Origin: Sequoia sempervirens
Lineage: Eukaryota; Streptophyta; Pinopsida; Cupressales; Cupressaceae
Length of the DNA: 64,000 nucleotides
Reading direction: 5' to 3'
Assembly: GCA_007258455.2 (NCBI GenBank)
Contig: VDFB02270651.1
Span: 698,736,217-698,800,216 of the forward strand
Below, piece after piece: positions 45,773-57,365 of the stretch. Under the pieces are notes generated by a model. It searched no databases and was not told the origin of the DNA. It saw only the letters and a list, made by a program, of their open reading frames with translations. Position 1 is the stretch's first letter. Every line of letters begins with the position of its first letter. Both the position numbers and the translations under genes were made by a program.

Positions 45773-48700
45773 CTCTTCGAAAGGATCAGAGATGGCTATT
45801 GTTGCAGCAGGTCCATGATCAATCTTGCAAAAAATATCATAAAAGCGCATACAAAATATCACTATTAAAGACACCTGCATTGTAATAGTATATAAAATAT
45901 CATTATTAAATAAAGAACACTAATGAACTTAATCATAATGAACATAAGCATTCTACCTTCCATTCTTGAAAATGCTATTCAAGCATGCCTGAAGGGTCAT
46001 CTCTTTGCTTAAGAGTATCCAATATTGCTTCATGGTCAACATTACTAAGTGTCCATAGGTTTTTTGTCTTTGGTCTAGCATGATGCTTCAACAACTTAAC
46101 ATTTGTTTCTATAACAAGGTGCGAATACATGAGAATGGTTTTTTGTTTCTTGTAGTCTTCAAATGTAGGTATGCCATTCTTTCTAATCGTGTATGTTTGC
46201 AACCAAGTTCCTACAACTACAACTGAACCTGTAGGATACATGAAACCATCATCATCTTCCATTGGTTGTGTTAGCTTATGATTTACCAACATACATCGAG
46301 CCAACCAATAGTCTGATCTATCTTCATTCCCCTGTAGTGCAACAACTACAAAAATATGTCCTAGCTGTAGTAGATCTGAAAGTAGGTCGTAATCAATTAA
46401 AGTTTCCATTGTGTCATTTGTCATGGATATTGTTTGAGATAAAGGAGTTAGATACTGTGGTACCCATTTATCCACCCACTCACTTGACTCACATTGATCC
46501 CAATCGCACTGAATACAACTCTGACAAAAACAAGCCAACTCTCGTGTCCAAATGGTCCATGTGCCTACATCTGAGCTTCGAAATGAATGCATCTTTGAAG
46601 AATATTTGATTGTATGACAATCCAATCTACCTCCCACTGTACCCTCCTCAATGAACCAAAATAATTTGCGCACTGTTGAATCAAGTGTCCCTCCCTGTGA
46701 TAATGTTGAACTACACCAATCAATTATAGAACGTGAATTGCTGAGTTTTTCTCCTAAAATCTTCAATTGCTCCTTAACTAGAGCTCTCTTTACACATGCA
46801 CCTACTCCATCATGCTCCCCTTTCCCATGTCCAGCTTCAAAAAAACTCCAAATATGAGGTAGACCCTTGCCTACATGCATTCTACTCAACTAATAAAACA
46901 TACGAGCATTCTTGAATTGACCTGTGCAATTATCTAACCAAATTAGATGTCAGCCCAATGATATATCATGCTCCTGCAAGAACTCAAAAAAATTATCGAA
47001 ACAATGTTGGACATACTCAAATGAGTGAGATCTATCATCACTCATATAAAAATGATACTCTCTGATTATCTTTCGATCCTCCTCTGTACTATCAGGTGCA
47101 TGACTAAACGTTATGTGGACAAAAATAGCAATCTGAATGGAATTGTAATATTGAGATTGTACCTCATTTTGTGGTTGCAATGTGTAGTTTTCTATAAAAT
47201 CAACCACTGATATAATAGTGCCAATCAGAAAAGAGTCCTTACACATCCTAAATTGTTGATCCAACCACTGAGACCTATGACTATCCCTTGCATACTTGTA
47301 GAAAAGATTGTCCTTAAAATTTGAAATAAAATCAACAACACTGCATTCTTTTGTAACCAACTCACATCTAGAACCTTCACCTCCACTTTGCAAAGTATAT
47401 TTGACTATCTCATATCTCTTTTTCTCAACAAGCTTCTTTCCAAATTCATGTTCGGAAATCTCATGAAAACATTGAACAAACTTTGACAAGCCACCACATT
47501 GTGAGCACTTCGCATTTAAACAATCATTTCTATAGAAAAAGCAACCACATCTCTAGAACATAAAAATAGATCTAGCAAGTCCCTTGATGATTTCGAAAGA
47601 TGCATTGCACCACACTCCTGCAACATTTCATTAGTATGCAAATTAGAATGGATATAGCATAATAGCTCATGGTAAATTGAAAAATCCACATGGTATTTGC
47701 AACAAGTATTATGAATCTTAAGAGGCACACAATAAAATGGTTTCAAACCCTCAAAAGTCCTTTGTGAGATTTCCATATTTTTATGTGTTTCAACAAATTT
47801 TTTGAACATTGTTTGGCTTGATTCCAAGAAATGTTTAGGATGTGGTGTATGTTCTCGATTGCCAATTCTTAACTTTAAAACATCCTTTGCATTGGGTGAT
47901 ACTCTAGAGTTATCATGCCAAAATTGTTGAATTACCTGCTTTACATTATCAGTTAGCTTCTTATGAACATGTGGAAGCCTCCTGACAAAATCCTATGTAT
48001 CATTTTGAAGAGGATCATCTATTCTTTCTCTTCTTGCAAGTTCTCTATCCAAAGTTTTATGATTTATGTCAAAATCAATACAAGTTTGTCTCATAAAGTG
48101 AGCCTTTTTCAAATTATTGCTTACTAGGGTAGTTGTAATGACTCTTTGGGCAGCTCTCTTATCCTTTTCCTTGTTACTTTATCCAATAGACTTGAGAGAA
48201 TTAAAAATATTTTTGATAATAATAGAATTTTTTTCTGTCTTCTTGTTCACACAAATCTTCAATTTGGCTAGCAAAGGTCTCATCTTTTGCATCTTTAACA
48301 ATTGTACAAAAATTTGGTATTGCTCAATCAATGTCTTATCACTAAAATATTGTTTGAAAAGTCTTCTAGCCCACAACCAAACAGTTCGTGTTGACCTCTT
48401 GCCTTCAAAATTGTTTATAATGTTCTCATCAAATTCAAGTAACCATTTAGGGGTTCTTGAAGTTCTTGAAATTGGAATATGTCTTTCTTCCATACAAGGT
48501 TCTTCATTTCTCATGGAATTTGGTGAAACATAATTTACACTTGCTTCAATATTATGTTCAAAATCTTCATTTCCAACATTTTTACCTTGAACATTTTCAA
48601 TATCAATTTGAATAATTTCATTCCCAATTTCAATATCATGTTCAACATCTTCAAATCCAACATTTTCACCTTGAACATTTTCATTATCAATTTCAATATT

Positions 48701-49018
48701 TTCATTCCCAATTTCAATATCATGTTCAACATCTTCAAATCCAACATTTTCACCTTGAACATTTTCATTATCAATTTCAATAATTCCATTCCTAATTTGA
48801 ATATCATGTTCAACATATTCAATTCCAACATTTTCACCTTGAACATCTTCAATTTCCTCTTCACTTGAAAGACCATAGGGGTTAGGTTCACCAATATTTA
48901 ACATACCTTGTCTTCTCTTCCTATGACTTTCTCTATCTCTTTGTCTATATGCTTCAATTTCTTCTTTTGTAAGCTTTCTCTTACGTTTTTGCTTCCGACG
49001 ACTGCTGCTCCCCATCAT
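45773..49018 (-). pseudogene. Inner transposase, ~1,010 codons, DDE type (Sola-like), lightly broken
   Basis: The ATG is at 49018 or, by alignment with the outer copy, 49015. Domains in order: basic N-terminus (RKRKRKLTKEE); Glu/Asn-rich repeats (48540-48860); TPKWLLEFDENIINNFEGK; a helical region with RVITTTLV and SRVSPNAKDVLKLRIGNR; Cys/His clusters NTCCKYHVDFSIYHELLC and CLNAKCSQCGGLSKF; then catalytic-like motifs YMSDDRSHS, IWLDNCTGQFKNAR and GHGKGEHDGVGACVKRAL; a CIQCDWDQC cluster; and an end SDYWLARCML...DDPSGMLE (stop at 45975). A further exon (IDHGPAATIA, 45773-45826) may follow. Damage: stops TAA 48179, TAG near 48000, TGA 46950, TAG near 46890, and one frameshift near 47540. Sola assignment rests on 4-bp target duplications and a DDD/E-type core; I could not search a database. 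Confidence 0.75.
48540..48860 (-). repeat. 96-bp in-frame repeats in the transposase N-terminus
   Basis: Three to four units encode NVQGENVGFEDVEHDIEIGN-type 32-residue repeats. The outer copy has a different, finer NEN repeat at the same place, so this segment changes quickly while flanking residues stay conserved. Confidence 0.85.
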
Positions 49019-49205
49019 TATACCTCATAAAAGATGCTAAAAATCATTGCTTATGACAAATTTCAATAGAAGATGCTCCAAAAAGTTGATCTTTGTCTCT
49101 TCCTATCAGAAATCATGTGTGTGTCACATGCAAATAGAATGTAGGGTTCGTTGGATTGCACAAAACGACCCACATGGGGATTTTCTATGGCCCACAAATA
49201 TGATA

Positions 49206-49315
49206 ACCGTTATGATCTTATATCTGATTCATTTGAAAAAAAATTACAATACTTGTAACGGTATAATTTTAGTTCTACAAATCAAATATCTGATTTGAAT
49301 CGGATATCCGATTTG
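49206..49315 (-). promoter_or_regulatory. Transposase promoter region, inner element
   Basis: A double motif AATCGGATATCCGATT plus AATCAGATATTTGATT lies at 49281-49315, followed on the minus strand by TATA-like AAATTATACC (49259-49268). One more half-motif (ATATCTGATT) lies near 49210. Confidence 0.5.
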
Positions 49316-49320
49316 TGTAC

Positions 49321-49878
49321 ACATAGAACTAAGGGTTAATGGTAGATGGTAGAGGGTTTAAGGGTTAAAGGTTTAGGGTTTAGGGTATATGGTAGAGGGT
49401 TTAAGGGTTAAGTTTTTATGGTAGAGGGTTATAAGGGTTTAGGGTTTCATGGTTAAGGGTATAGGGGAGAGAGATAGATGGAGTGAGTGTGTGAGAGAGA
49501 TAAAGGAAGGGATGGTTAAGGGGAGAGGGTAGATGGTTTAAGGGTTAGGGGAGAGAGATAGAGGGATTGAGTGAGAGAGATACCTAAGAGAGGGAGAGGG
49601 GGTAGGATGGAGAGAGTTGAGAGAGGGAGAGAGGGAGGGAGAGGGAGTGGGAGAGATAGAGGAGGTGGGGTTAAGGGTAGGGTAGATGGTTCAAGGGTTT
49701 AGGGTTTTAGGGTTAAGGGTTAGGGTTTAAGGGTGGGGGAGAAGGATAAAGGAGGGTGAGTGGAGTGATAGAAATGCCTAAGAGGAGGGAAATTGCAGGT
49801 GGGAGGAGGGTGAGATAGAGTGAGTGAGTGAGTGAAAGAGACCTAAGAGAGAGTGGTGCTAGGAGGGAGATGCTTGAG
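49321..49878. repeat. Degenerate telomere-like and GA-rich repeat
   Basis: GTTTAGGGTTTAGGGT (49371-49386) and TTTAGGGTTTTAGGGTTAAG (from about 49698) are plant-type telomeric words embedded in AGGGTT/AAGGGTT and GAGAGAGGGAG repeats. It occupies the position held by GA- and GGGAGA-rich repeats in the outer element, so expansion within the element is more likely than chromosome-end capture. Confidence 0.75.
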
Positions 49879-50876
49879 NNNNNNNNNNNNNNNNNNNNNN
49901 NNNNNNNNNNNNNNNNNNNNNNNNNNNNNNNNNNNNNNNNNNNNNNNNNNNNNNNNNNNNNNNNNNNNNNNNNNNNNNNNNNNNNNNNNNNNNNNNNNNN
50001 NNNNNNNNNNNNNNNNNNNNNNNNNNNNNNNNNNNNNNNNNNNNNNNNNNNNNNNNNNNNNNNNNNNNNNNNNNNNNNNNNNNNNNNNNNNNNNNNNNNN
50101 NNNNNNNNNNNNNNNNNNNNNNNNNNNNNNNNNNNNNNNNNNNNNNNNNNNNNNNNNNNNNNNNNNNNNNNNNNNNNNNNNNNNNNNNNNNNNNNNNNNN
50201 NNNNNNNNNNNNNNNNNNNNNNNNNNNNNNNNNNNNNNNNNNNNNNNNNNNNNNNNNNNNNNNNNNNNNNNNNNNNNNNNNNNNNNNNNNNNNNNNNNNN
50301 NNNNNNNNNNNNNNNNNNNNNNNNNNNNNNNNNNNNNNNNNNNNNNNNNNNNNNNNNNNNNNNNNNNNNNNNNNNNNNNNNNNNNNNNNNNNNNNNNNNN
50401 NNNNNNNNNNNNNNNNNNNNNNNNNNNNNNNNNNNNNNNNNNNNNNNNNNNNNNNNNNNNNNNNNNNNNNNNNNNNNNNNNNNNNNNNNNNNNNNNNNNN
50501 NNNNNNNNNNNNNNNNNNNNNNNNNNNNNNNNNNNNNNNNNNNNNNNNNNNNNNNNNNNNNNNNNNNNNNNNNNNNNNNNNNNNNNNNNNNNNNNNNNNN
50601 NNNNNNNNNNNNNNNNNNNNNNNNNNNNNNNNNNNNNNNNNNNNNNNNNNNNNNNNNNNNNNNNNNNNNNNNNNNNNNNNNNNNNNNNNNNNNNNNNNNN
50701 NNNNNNNNNNNNNNNNNNNNNNNNNNNNNNNNNNNNNNNNNNNNNNNNNNNNNNNNNNNNNNNNNNNNNNNNNNNNNNNNNNNNNNNNNNNNNNNNNNNN
50801 NNNNNNNNNNNNNNNNNNNNNNNNNNNNNNNNNNNNNNNNNNNNNNNNNNNNNNNNNNNNNNNNNNNNNNNNNNNN
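49879..50876. other. Assembly gap (998 N)
   Basis: A run of 998 unknown bases. It falls inside the left arm of the inner transposon right after simple repeats. Nothing can be said of its content, and frames drawn across it are meaningless. Confidence 0.99.
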
Positions 50877-50929
50877 AAGTCAACGCAAAAAATGTGTTTG
50901 ACAACTCACCTTGTTTTTCTAGACTTCAT

Positions 50930-51658
50930 CCATGTGGCTGACGACTTTACTTTTAGCCAAAATTGATGAAACAAAAAGGTTTTGTAGAGGAGACTCAAAT
51001 TTTCACCAATATAAATTATTCTTTACTTTGAATCTCTAATAAATAATTATTATTCATTTCTATTAGAATTCACGAATTAAAGTCCCCACAGGCCGATTGA
51101 AAAAATATCTATAACTTTCAATGGTATCATATTTTCAATCCAAAATATGTGTCACATCTCTATGCTTCAGATACTATAGGATTAAAAAAAATATATATAT
51201 ATGAAGTTTTGACCAAGTTAAAGTAGTCACCATAATGAAGTTATATTTTTAAAATTTTTAATAAAAAATTCATAATTAATTATTTACATGGAAAAATTAC
51301 AAAAATATATGCCACATCCTGGACATGAGTCCTCTACTTATATCTAAAAATATGATAAAAAAGTATTATCATTTTATTTGTGGTTAGGTGGTCCGACAAA
51401 CACCTACTTATTTTTCCCTGAAATTTAAGTACTACGCATTGAAATTTCAAATTTTCACCAAATAGACTTTAAAAGAAATAAAATAAACTTAGTAGTTTAG
51501 AAACTACATTCAATTTTCACAAATTCTATTCTTACATATTTTGAAATAATATAGATAACTTATTCAAAATTTTATGTCAAGTTCCCTAACTCTGATTTTT
51601 TTGAATTTTCATTGCCACTTAAGGGCCTATTTTTTCCATGATGATCCTGCACATACCC
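50930..51658 (-). repeat. Left arm of inner transposon (MITE-homologous)
   Basis: Reading inward from 51658 the sequence follows the MITE body (AGTTAGGGAACTTGACAT, then TAGATATAAGTAGAGGAC, then AAAATTTGAG...), ending near TTTGGCTAAAAG at about 50955. Several small differences separate it from the outer arm. Confidence 0.8.
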
Positions 51659-54174
51659 TTCAATGAATTCTTTTCCAATAAGAAATTAACTAAAAAATTC
51701 CAATTTTTTGTGCAATTACTTAAGATTTACTAAATGAGACCATTATTAAAAAAAATTGAAGATTCGTCTCACAAAAAAATTAGAAAAAAATAGTCTTATT
51801 GTTAAAATCTTTTTAATACTCTAACCTCTATTGGAAAGACTAGCAAGGAAAAAGATAAAAGGGTTGCTCGAAGGGTGATCACAACCTCACTAGTAAGCCA
51901 TCATTTGAAAAATGCTCGTTTAATGAGACAAACTTGTATTGATTTTAACTTAAATCATAAAACATTGAATAGAGCACTATCAAGAAGAGGAAGAATCGAT
52001 AGTGCTCTTCAAAATGATACATGGGATTTTAGTGGGAGGCTTCCACGTTTTGATAAAAAGCTAGCTGATAATGTAAAGATGAAAATTGAACAATATTGGA
52101 ATTCTCACTCTAGAGTATCACCGAACGCAAAAGGATGTTTTAAAGTTATGAATTGGCAATAGAGATTGTACACCGCTTCCTAAACATTTTTTTGAATGTA
52201 GACAAATAATTTTGTACAAACAATTTTGTCAAGAACATCCACATTTGCAAATATAGCAAAGGGCTTTTGAGTCTTGCAAACCATTTTATTATGTTCCTAT
52301 TAAGGTTCGTAATACATGTTGTAAATACCATGTTGAGTTTTCAATGTATCATGAATTGTTATGCCATATACATTCTACTATGCATACTGACGAAATGTTG
52401 TAGGAGTGTCATGCAGTGCAACTTCCAAAGTAATCTAGGGAGTTGTTAGATTCATTTTTATGTATTAGAGGTGATGGTTGCTTATTTTATAAAAAATGAT
52501 TGTTTAAATGGAACATGTTTGCAATGTGGTGGTTTATCAAAGTTTGTAACATGCTTTCACGAGGGTAGCGATCATGATTTTGGTAACAAAATTATTGAGA
52601 AAAATAAATATGAGATAGTGAAATACACATTGAAGAGTGGAGGTGAGGTTTCTAGATGCGAGTTGATTGCAAGAGAGGTAAGTATTGTTGATTTTATTTC
52701 ATAGTTTAAGAAAAATATTTTCTATAAGTATGCAAGGCATAACCACAGGTCGTAGTGGTTGGATTAGAAATTTAGGATGTGTAAGGACTCTTTCCCCATT
52801 GGAACTATTGTATCTATAGTTGATTTTGCTGAAAATTACACATTGCAATGACAAAATGAAGTTCAATAACAATATTATAATTCTACTCAAATTGCTATTT
52901 TTGTCCACATAACATATAGGCATGCCCCTGATAGTACAGAAGAGGACATGAAGATAATCAGGGAGTACCATTTTTACATGAGTGATGATAGATCTCATTC
53001 ATCCAAGTTTGTATAGCATTGTTTTGAAAACTTGTTTGAGTTCTTACAGGAAAAAGGAATTGCAATGGGTCAACATTTGATTTGGTCAGATAACTGCACA
53101 GGGCAATTCAAGAATGCTCGTGTGTTTTATTGGTTGAGTAGGATACATATAGAGAGGGGTGTACCACATATTTGGAGTTTTTTCAAATCTGGGCATGGAA
53201 AAGGTGAGCATGATGGTGCAGGTGCATGTGTGAAGAGAGCTTTGGTTAAGGAAAAAATAAAGATTAGAGGTGGTGCAACATTCAGTGATGCACGTTCTAT
53301 TATGGATTGGTGTACCTATGCACTATCATGAGGAGGGACACTTGATTCACAAGTTAGTAGGTTATTTTGGTTGGTTGATTAGGGCACAGTGGGAGATAAA
53401 ATAGAATTTCAAACAATTAGAGATTCTTCAAAGATGCATTTAGTTCAAAGCTCAGATGTGAGTGCATGGACCATATGGACACGAGAGATGTTTTTTTTTG
53501 TCAAAATTGTATTCAGTGTGATTGGGATCAGTGTGAGTTAAGTGAATGGGTAGATAGATGGATTCCACAATACCTAACCCATTTATGTGTAGCACAATCC
53601 TCATTACAAGATGTAATGGAAAGTTCAGTTGACTATGATCATCTTTTAGATCTTGTACAACCAAGACATGTCTATTCAGTTGAAGCACCGCAGGGGAATG
53701 AAGAGGGATCAGACTATTGGTTGGAATGATCTATACAAGGAAAGAAAAAGATAACACAACTGTTGACAAATGATGATGGCTTCATGTATCCTATAGGTTC
53801 AATTTTTGTTTTTCAAACTTGTTTTCATTACCATGTCACCATTGTTTAGGTTGTTTACAATAATATACATTTTTTATTATAAACTTATATTTAGATGTTG
53901 ATAAAAAATTTAAGATCACATAGGTTTAGTTGTTTTTGGAACTTGGTTATGAACATATATGATTAGAAAGAACGACGTACTTACATTTGAAGACTATGAG
54001 AAACACAAAACCATTATGATGTATTTACACCTTGTTATAGCAACAAATGTTAAGTTATTGAGACATCATTCTAGACCAAAAACAAAAAAACTATGGAAAA
54101 TTAGTAGTGTTGATCATGAACGATTAATGGAAACTCTGAAGGTCAGAGATGACCCTACAGGGACACTTGAGTAG
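51659..54174 (+). pseudogene. Outer transposase, C-terminal part
   Basis: Resumes the split frame after the TTCA duplication with NEFFSNKKL. It retains the same blocks as the inner copy: RVITTSLVSHHL..RLMRQTCIDF, SRVSPNAKG, NTCCKYHVEFSMYHELLC, CLQCGGLSKFV, YMSDDRSHS, IWSDNCTGQFKNARVFYWLS, SGHGKGEHDGAGACVKRA and CIQCDWDQCELSEWVD, ending DDPTGTLE with TAG at 54172. More than a dozen stops and several frameshifts (for example near 52135, 52490 and 53000) interrupt it, more than in the inner copy. The IWSDNC...FYWLS stretch at 53032-53331 stays open over 99 codons. This is the older copy. Confidence 0.8.
53797..53923 (+). other. 127-bp intron-like segment absent from inner copy
   Basis: Inserted between FMYPIG and VVFGTW codons. 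It starts GTTCAA, ends CACATAG and is AT-rich, as a plant intron would be. The inner transposase is continuous here. The boundaries also carry a short duplication (ATAGGTT(C/T)A), so a duplication or insertion is an alternative. Confidence 0.5.
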
Positions 54175-54264
54175 CAGATCATTTGTTGTATGGGACGGGT
54201 ATGATATTATTCATCACATTTTGACATTGTTTATCTAGTAAGGGTCATTATTTAAATTGTTTAT

Positions 54265-54722
54265 AATAATATAGATTGGTTATTCTAAGCATCTTTTATA
54301 GTTTGCATTACCAATTCATCATCATTCATGTTGTTTAGAATAATATAGATTTGCTAGTCTAAGCATCTTTTATATTGTGACAATATAGATATCTCATTTG
54401 AAGTATATTGCGATGTTCCTAACATGATAGATCATGGACCTACTACAACAATAGCCAACTTTGATTGTTTGGGAGAGGTATGCGACGTATTAGAATAATA
54501 TAGATTGGTTATTCTAAGCATCTTTTATAGTTTTCATTACCAATTCATCATCATTCATGTTGTTTAGAATAATATAGATTTGTTAGTCTAAGCATATTTT
54601 CTATTGTGATGATATAGATATCTAATTTAAAGTATATTATGATGTTCCTAGCACAATAGATCATGGACCTGTTGCAACAATAGCCAACTTTGATCCTCTG
54701 GGAGAGGTATGCAAGAGATTAG
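54265..54722 (+). repeat. 229-bp tandem duplication of the downstream exon region
   Basis: AATAATATAGATTGG recurs at 54265, 54494 and 54723, giving two full 229-bp units and the start of a third. Each holds an exon-like IDHGP(T/A)TTIANFD ending GAG/GTATGC, present once in the inner element (45773-45826). A shorter internal repeat (TAGATTTG(C/T)TAGTCTAAGC) lies within each unit. A later exon-like stretch follows to about 54880. Confidence 0.85.
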
Positions 54723-55193
54723 AATAATATAGATTGCTTATTCTAAGCATCTTTCCTATTGTACAAAGTTTGACTGTTACCTTAATGATTTGTATAGGTG
54801 GTTCACTCTAGAACATCAACATGCAACTCTTGTGGAAGAATGTGCTGACCATGAAGGCAATGCGAGCTCTATTTCCTTCCCCTACTAGGAAATAACTTAG
54901 GATTAGGGTTGTTTGTTGTATGCCTACATAGCATTTTGTAAATCCTATATCTAATAGCAATTATTGAATGATAATATCATGCATATTGTGCACACTTTAT
55001 GTGTATTCAAGTGTATACTTTACAACTTATGTGTATAATTTGTCACTTATGAGTATTGCAATGTATACTTTATGATAGTTTATATGTTTTAAAGCGTATA
55101 CTTTCTATTCATGTGTAGTTCACGAATTAAATGTATTTGAGTAAATGAATCACTTTTTCACTTACTAAAAAGGAACAAAACAAACCCTAAACC

Positions 55194-57365
55194 CCTTTGC
55201 AACTTTACATCACATCCATCTGACCCTTTTTTCCATCAACTGGAAACTGGTATCCGTGGGAAAATGCCTCCAAGATAGCAAAATTCAAGAGAAGTTATTG
55301 TAGAGGGTCCTAACATGATCCCACAGCCTTAGATGGAGAGTCTATAGGCATCATGATTTCCAAGAAATAGCCCTTCAAAGATTGTTGTCTTTTAGCACTT
55401 TGGACTCGTAAGGGAGATCGTCGGTCCAATGTAGCTCAAAGAGATTCAGAGTAATTGGGTGAAAAAAGGACCATCCCTAGTGTAAATGTACCCATCCTGA
55501 CGTGTTGGAATAGCCTGTTTGGTCCTATGAGTTGCAAAATGAAAGTTGCACCACTTTGCAACTTTACAATGCTTGCGTCTGACAACTTTTTCCTCAACTG
55601 AAAACTGGTCACCACGAGAAAATGCCTCCGAGATAGAAAAATCTGAGAGTTTATTATAGAGGGTCCCAATACAATCCCATAGCCTTAGACGGAGAGTCTG
55701 TAGGCATCATGTTTTCTAAGAAATAGCCCTTCAAAGATTGTTTCCTTTTAGCACTTTGGACTCTTAAGGGAAATCACCGATCCAATTTAGTTCAGAGAGA
55801 TTCAAAGTATTTGGGTGCAAAAGAGGACCATCCCTAGCGTAAAATTACCCATCGAGACGTGTTGGAATAGTTTATTTGGTCGTACGAGTTGCAGAACAAA
55901 AGTTGCACCACTTTGTAACTTTACACTACTTGCATCTGACAATTTTTTCCTCAACTAAAAACTAGTCACCGTGGGAAAATGCCTCTGAGATATCAAAAAA
56001 TGAGAGGTTATTGTAGAGGGTCCCAAAATGATCCCATAATCTTAGAAAAAGTTTCTGTAGACATCACGGTTTCTGAGAAATAGCCCTTCAAATATTGTTT
56101 CCTTTTAACCCTTTGGAATCTTAAGGGAAATCGTTGGTCCAATATAGCTCAAAGAGTTTCAGAGTATTTGGATGCAAAAGAGGACCATCCCTAGTGTAAA
56201 CGTACCCATACGGGTGTGTTGGAACAATTCGTTTGGTCATACAAGTTGCAAAATGAAAGTTGTACCACTTTGCAACTTTACATTGCTTGCATTTGACAAC
56301 TTTTTCCTCAACTAAAAACTAGTCACCATGGGAAAAATCCTCTGAGATAGAAAAATACGAGAGAGGTTATTGTAGAGGGTCCCAACATGATCCCATAGAC
56401 TTAGACAGAGAGTCTGTAGGCACCCTGGTTTCCAAGAAATAGCCCTTCAAAGATTGCTACCTTTTAACACTTTGGACTCAAGGGAAATCACCGGCCCAAT
56501 GTAGCTCGAAGAGATTTAGAGTATTTGGGTGCAAAAGAGGACCATCCCTAGCATAAAAATACCCATCCAGATGTGTTGGAATAGTACGTTTGGTCGTACG
56601 AGTTGCAAAACGAAAGTTGCACCACTTTGCAACTTTACATTGCTTGCATTTGACAACTTTTTCCTCAATTGAAAACTGGTCACCGGGGGAAAATGCCTCC
56701 GAGATAGCAAAATATGAGAGAGGTTATTGTAGAGGGTCCCAACACAATCCCATAGCCTTAGATAGAGATTCTGTAGGCATCATGGTTTATGAGAAACAAC
56801 CCTTCAAAGATTGTTTCCTTTTAGCACTTTGAACTCTTAAGGGAAATCATCGATCCAATGTAGCTCACAGAGATTCAGAGTATTTGGGTACAAAAGAGGA
56901 CCATCCCTAGCATAAATGTACCCCTCTGAGTGTGTTGGAATAGTCTATTTGGTCCTACAAGTTGTAGAATGAAAGCTGCACCACTTTGCAACTTTACACT
57001 GCTTGCATTTGATGACTTTTTCCTCAACTAAAAATTGGTCACCGCAAGAAAACGCCTCTGAGATAGAAAAATAAGATAGAGGTTATTGTAGAGGGTCTGA
57101 ACATTATCCCATTGCCTCAGACGAAGAGTCTGTAGGCATCACAATTTCTGAGAAGTAGCCCTTCAAAGATTTTTGCGTTTTAGCACTTTGGACTCTTAAG
57201 GGAAATCATCGGTTCAATGTAGCTCAGAGTGATTCGAAGTATTTGAGTGCAAAATTGGACCATCCCTAGCGTAAACGTACCCATCCGGACGTGTTGGAAT
57301 AGTCTATTTGGTCCTACGAGTTGTAGAACGAAATTTGCACCACTTTGCAACTTTACACTACTTGT
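55194..57365 (-). repeat. 355-359-bp tandem array, outer element (about 6 units)
   Basis: The same family as 40359-43335 but in the opposite direction, as expected from opposite element orientation. CACTTTGGACTC anchors lie at 55397, 55752, 56109, 56468, 56825 and 57184, spacing 355-359 bp. Minus-strand frames of 60-78 codons preserve SDAS.VKLQSGATF.LQL and related readings. No unit keeps the full 109-codon frame. Confidence 0.9.

Larger units (their letters stand above)
35229..51658 (-). mobile_element. Inner large DNA transposon of the same family, 16.4 kb
   Basis: Ends are GGGTATGTGCAGGATCAT at 35229 and its complement ATGATCCTGCACATACCC closing at 51658. Perfect TTCA target duplications flank it (35225-35228, 51659-51662). 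The arm types show it lies inverted relative to the outer copy: the MITE-like left arm is at the high-coordinate end. Gene order is the same as in the outer element when reversed: transposase (minus), tandem array, second gene (plus). It contains a copia LTR piece, a retroelement protease fragment and a 998-base gap, so true length is uncertain. Its transposase has fewer stops than the outer one, in keeping with later insertion. Confidence 0.9.

Noticed and set aside
48554..48868. Plus-strand Asn/Ile/Phe-rich frame
   Set aside because: Antisense shadow of the 96-bp repeats in the inner transposase, whose own strand carries the conserved protein.
49828..50941. Long reading frames of about 350 codons across 49.8-50.9 kb
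   Set aside because: They consist almost entirely of unknown bases from the 998-N gap.
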